Program-made: the position numbers and the translations under genes | The notes under the pieces: model-generated | What the model was told of the DNA's origin: nothing | The model's database searches: none | Seen by the model: only the letters and a program-made list of their open reading frames with translations | In this document: positions 62,280 through 64,000 of the stretch, in pieces | How the letters are laid out: every line of letters starts with the position of its first letter | Position numbering within the stretch: the first letter of the stretch is position 1 | NCBI RefSeq assembly: GCF_006337125.1 | Contig: NZ_CP040887.1 | Coordinates: forward strand, 2,728,001-2,792,000 | Reading direction: 5' to 3' | DNA from: Serinicoccus chungangensis | GTDB lineage: Bacteria; Actinomycetota; Actinomycetes; Actinomycetales; Dermatophilaceae | Length of the DNA: 64,000 nt

Positions 62280-64000
62280 CGCCGCACCACCACCACGGCG
62301 TCGGGGCCGAGCCGCACCTCGCCGGCACCCTCTCCTCCGTCCGGGTCGGTCCCCGTGCCGCCGTCCGTCCCGGCGGCGATCGTCGCCAGCCGCTCACCGA
62401 GCTCGGCCGGGAAGGCCGCGACGACCTCCACGCCCCCGGGTGCTGCCGCGTTGTCCCCGGACGGCAGCGGCACGGCGACGTCGCCCTCGCCGCCCAGCCG
62501 CGCCACGAGCGCGACCCCGGGGCGCACGACCGTGAGGACCTCACCACCGGTGCCGTCCGGCTCCCGGGTCACCTCGCCGACGGTCCCGCGCACCTGCGGC
62601 GTGGTGTCCCGACGCCAGTGCAGCAGGGCGCGGTAGAACGCCAGCATCTGCGCGTGCCCGCCGTCGCCCACCTCGGACCAGCGCAGGGTCGAGGCCTCCA
62701 CCGTCCCCGCGTCCTGCGGGTCCGGCACCTCCCCCGCCCAGCCGTGCTCGGCGAACTCCGCCTGCCGGCCCTCCCGGATCGACTCGGCGAGCCACTCCTC
62801 CTCGTGGTCGGTGAAGTACTGCCACGGCGTCGACGCGCCCCACTCCTCGCCCATGAAGAGCATCGGCGTCCACGGCGCGGTGAGCAGCAGCGCCGCCCCG
62901 ACCGCGTGCCGCCCCGCCGGTATGCCGTGGTGCAGCCGGTCCCCGACCGCCCGGTTGCCGACCTGGTCGTGGGTCTGCAGCGAGGCCACGAAGCGCCACG
63001 GCTCGGTGACCTCGAGGTCGACCGGGCGCCCGTGCACCCGGCCCCGGAAGGTCGACGGCGTGCCGTCGTGGAAGAAGGGGGTGCGGCCCAGCACCTTGGG
63101 GACCGCGCCGGGGTCGGCGAAGTCGCCGTAGTAGCCCTGGGACTCCCCCGAGAGCAGCACGTGCAGGGCGTGGTGCACGTCGTCGGCCCACTGGCCGTGC
63201 AGCCCCAGGCCACCGGCCCCGCCCGGCCCGCGCCGCGAGACCGTCGCGGGGTCGTTGCGGTCGGACTCGGCGACGAGCGTGCGCGGCACCCCGGTCCGCC
63301 CGGTGATGTCGTCGGCGAGCTCCGCCAGCTCCTCGAGCAGGTGGACCGCCCGCTCGTCGTGCAGGGCGTGCACCGCGTCCAGCCGCAGCCCGTCGAGGTG
63401 GTAGTCCTCGAGCCACATCCGGGCGTTGTCCAGCAGGTAGGCCCGCACCTCGTCGCTGCCCGGCCCGTCGAGGTTGACCGCCTCGCCCCAGGGGGTGTGG
63501 TGCCGGTCGGTGAAGTAGGGCCCGGTCTGCCGCAGGTAGTTGCCGCTCGGGCCCAGGTGGTTGTAGACGACGTCGAGCCACACCGCGAGGCCGGCGGCGT
63601 GGGCGGCGTCGACGAAGCGGGCCAGCCCCTGAGGCCCGCCGTAGGCGTCGTGCACGGCATACAGGGAGACGCCGTCGTAGCCCCAGCCGTGCCGCCCGGG
63701 GAAGGCCGCCACGGGCATGAGCTCGACGACGGTCACGCCCAGCTCCACGAGGTGGCCGAGCCGCTCGGCGGCGGCGTCGAAGGTGCCCGCCTTGGTGAAG
63801 GTCCCGACGTGCAGCTCGTAGACCGCCGCGCGCTCCAGGGGCACCCCGCCCCAGCCCCGGTCGGTCCAGGAGAAGGCGTCGGTCTCGACCAGCGCGCTCG
63901 CGGCGTGGACCCCGTCGGGCTGGTGCCGGGAGCGGGGGTCGGGCACCGGGTCGCCGCCGTCCACGGAGACGGCGTAGCGCCCGCCGTGCGCGGCGACGTC
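62276..64000 (-). CDS. treZ: Malto-oligosyltrehalose trehalohydrolase TreZ, N-terminus beyond window
   Basis: The frame stays open to the right edge, giving the C-terminal 574 residues. GH13 motifs are VYELHVGTFTKAGTF, ELMPVAAFPGRHGWGYDG, DVVYNHLGPSGNYL, DGLRLDAVHAL (nucleophile Asp), TLVAESDRND (acid/base Glu) and LQTHDQVGNRA, then LFMGEEWGASTPWQYFTDHE. TreZ releases trehalose from malto-oligosyltrehalose made by TreY. With otsAB, this gives two trehalose routes. Confidence 0.94.
   Translation of the reverse strand, partial: DVAAHGGRYAVSVDGGDPVPDPRSRHQPDGVHAASALVETDAFSWTDRGWGGVPLERAAVYELHVGTFTKAGTFDAAAERLGHLVELGVTVVELMPVAAFPGRHGWGYDGVSLYAVHDAYGGPQGLARFVDAAHAAGLAVWLDVVYNHLGPSGNYLRQTGPYFTDRHHTPWGEAVNLDGPGSDEVRAYLLDNARMWLEDYHLDGLRLDAVHALHDERAVHLLEELAELADDITGRTGVPRTLVAESDRNDPATVSRRGPGGAGGLGLHGQWADDVHHALHVLLSGESQGYYGDFADPGAVPKVLGRTPFFHDGTPSTFRGRVHGRPVDLEVTEPWRFVASLQTHDQVGNRAVGDRLHHGIPAGRHAVGAALLLTAPWTPMLFMGEEWGASTPWQYFTDHEEEWLAESIREGRQAEFAEHGWAGEVPDPQDAGTVEASTLRWSEVGDGGHAQMLAFYRALLHWRRDTTPQVRGTVGEVTREPDGTGGEVLTVVRPGVALVARLGGEGDVAVPLPSGDNAAAPGGVEVVAAFPAELGERLATIAAGTDGGTGTDPDGGEGAGEVRLGPDAVVVVRR

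Overview
The window comes from a high-GC actinobacterium. Gene content (mycothiol genes mshA, mshD and mscR; SenX3-RegX3; CarD; GlnR; an Rpf-like protein; frequent GTG starts; many apparently leaderless genes) points to Actinomycetia, and my inference is a Micrococcales member near Intrasporangiaceae/Ornithinimicrobiaceae. The window has two parts of different character. About 1-17,245 is accessory DNA with IS remnants and broken genes. About 17,246-64,000 is chromosomal backbone with very high GC and a strongly over-used GGTATGCC/GGCATACC word.

Accessory part. The left edge carries the start of a sensor kinase gene, divergent from an FtsX-type ABC permease and its ATPase (1-2,305). A 43-bp copy of the 3' half of tRNA-Thr lies at 2,628-2,670, and the complete tRNA-Thr(TGT) lies at 17,246-17,318 in the same orientation. 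Between these direct repeats sits a roughly 14.6-kb island with an IS110 remnant, a frameshifted IS256-type element, a hydrolase remnant, a cupin gene, a compact nitrate-respiration operon (narK-narG-narH-narJ-narI, all overlapping, minus strand), a divergent Rieske protein, a VIT-type metal transporter with a frameshifted DUF6448 gene, a 62-residue unknown protein coupled to a hemerythrin, and scraps of a tyrosine recombinase and an IS3-type transposase. About 170 bp beside each tRNA end is related in sequence, which suggests tandem insertion of related elements.

Backbone part. 17.3-20.6 kb: an Rpf-like cell-wall hydrolase and a membrane Ser/Thr kinase. 20.8-23.1 kb: trehalose synthesis (otsA-otsB). 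23.2-31.7 kb: a maltodextrin locus, malE-malF-malG-GH13 glycosidase-lacI regulator on the minus strand and a divergent MsmX-type ATPase, with TTGCAAG repeats between them. 32.0-34.6 kb: an AbiEi-like protein between two 32-bp repeat arrays, and a DUF4032 protein. 34.7-45.3 kb: rlmB and cysS, a GH31 glycosidase, a second YidC, DUF6412, the mycothiol formaldehyde pair (mscR and an MBL hydrolase), then ispF, a P-loop kinase, a frameshifted ispD, and carD. 45.6-49.8 kb: a CarD-linked lipoprotein, phoU, senX3-regX3 and gpmA. 49.9-57.6 kb: a YbjN protein, mshA, a methyltransferase, DUF2516, dtd, an asparaginase, ygfZ, an LCP protein and a nitrobindin-like protein. 57.6-64.0 kb: a membrane protein, glnR, mshD, a Nudix-phosphatase fusion, a conserved unknown and the 3' part of treZ.

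How the parts fit. The island would supply nitrate respiration plus proteins often linked to nitrosative or metal stress. The backbone supplies a nitrogen regulator, mycothiol redox defence and a linked maltodextrin/trehalose economy. Several spaces just downstream of stop codons hold short tandem repeats of 22, 27, 32 or 44 bp that no known feature type explains.
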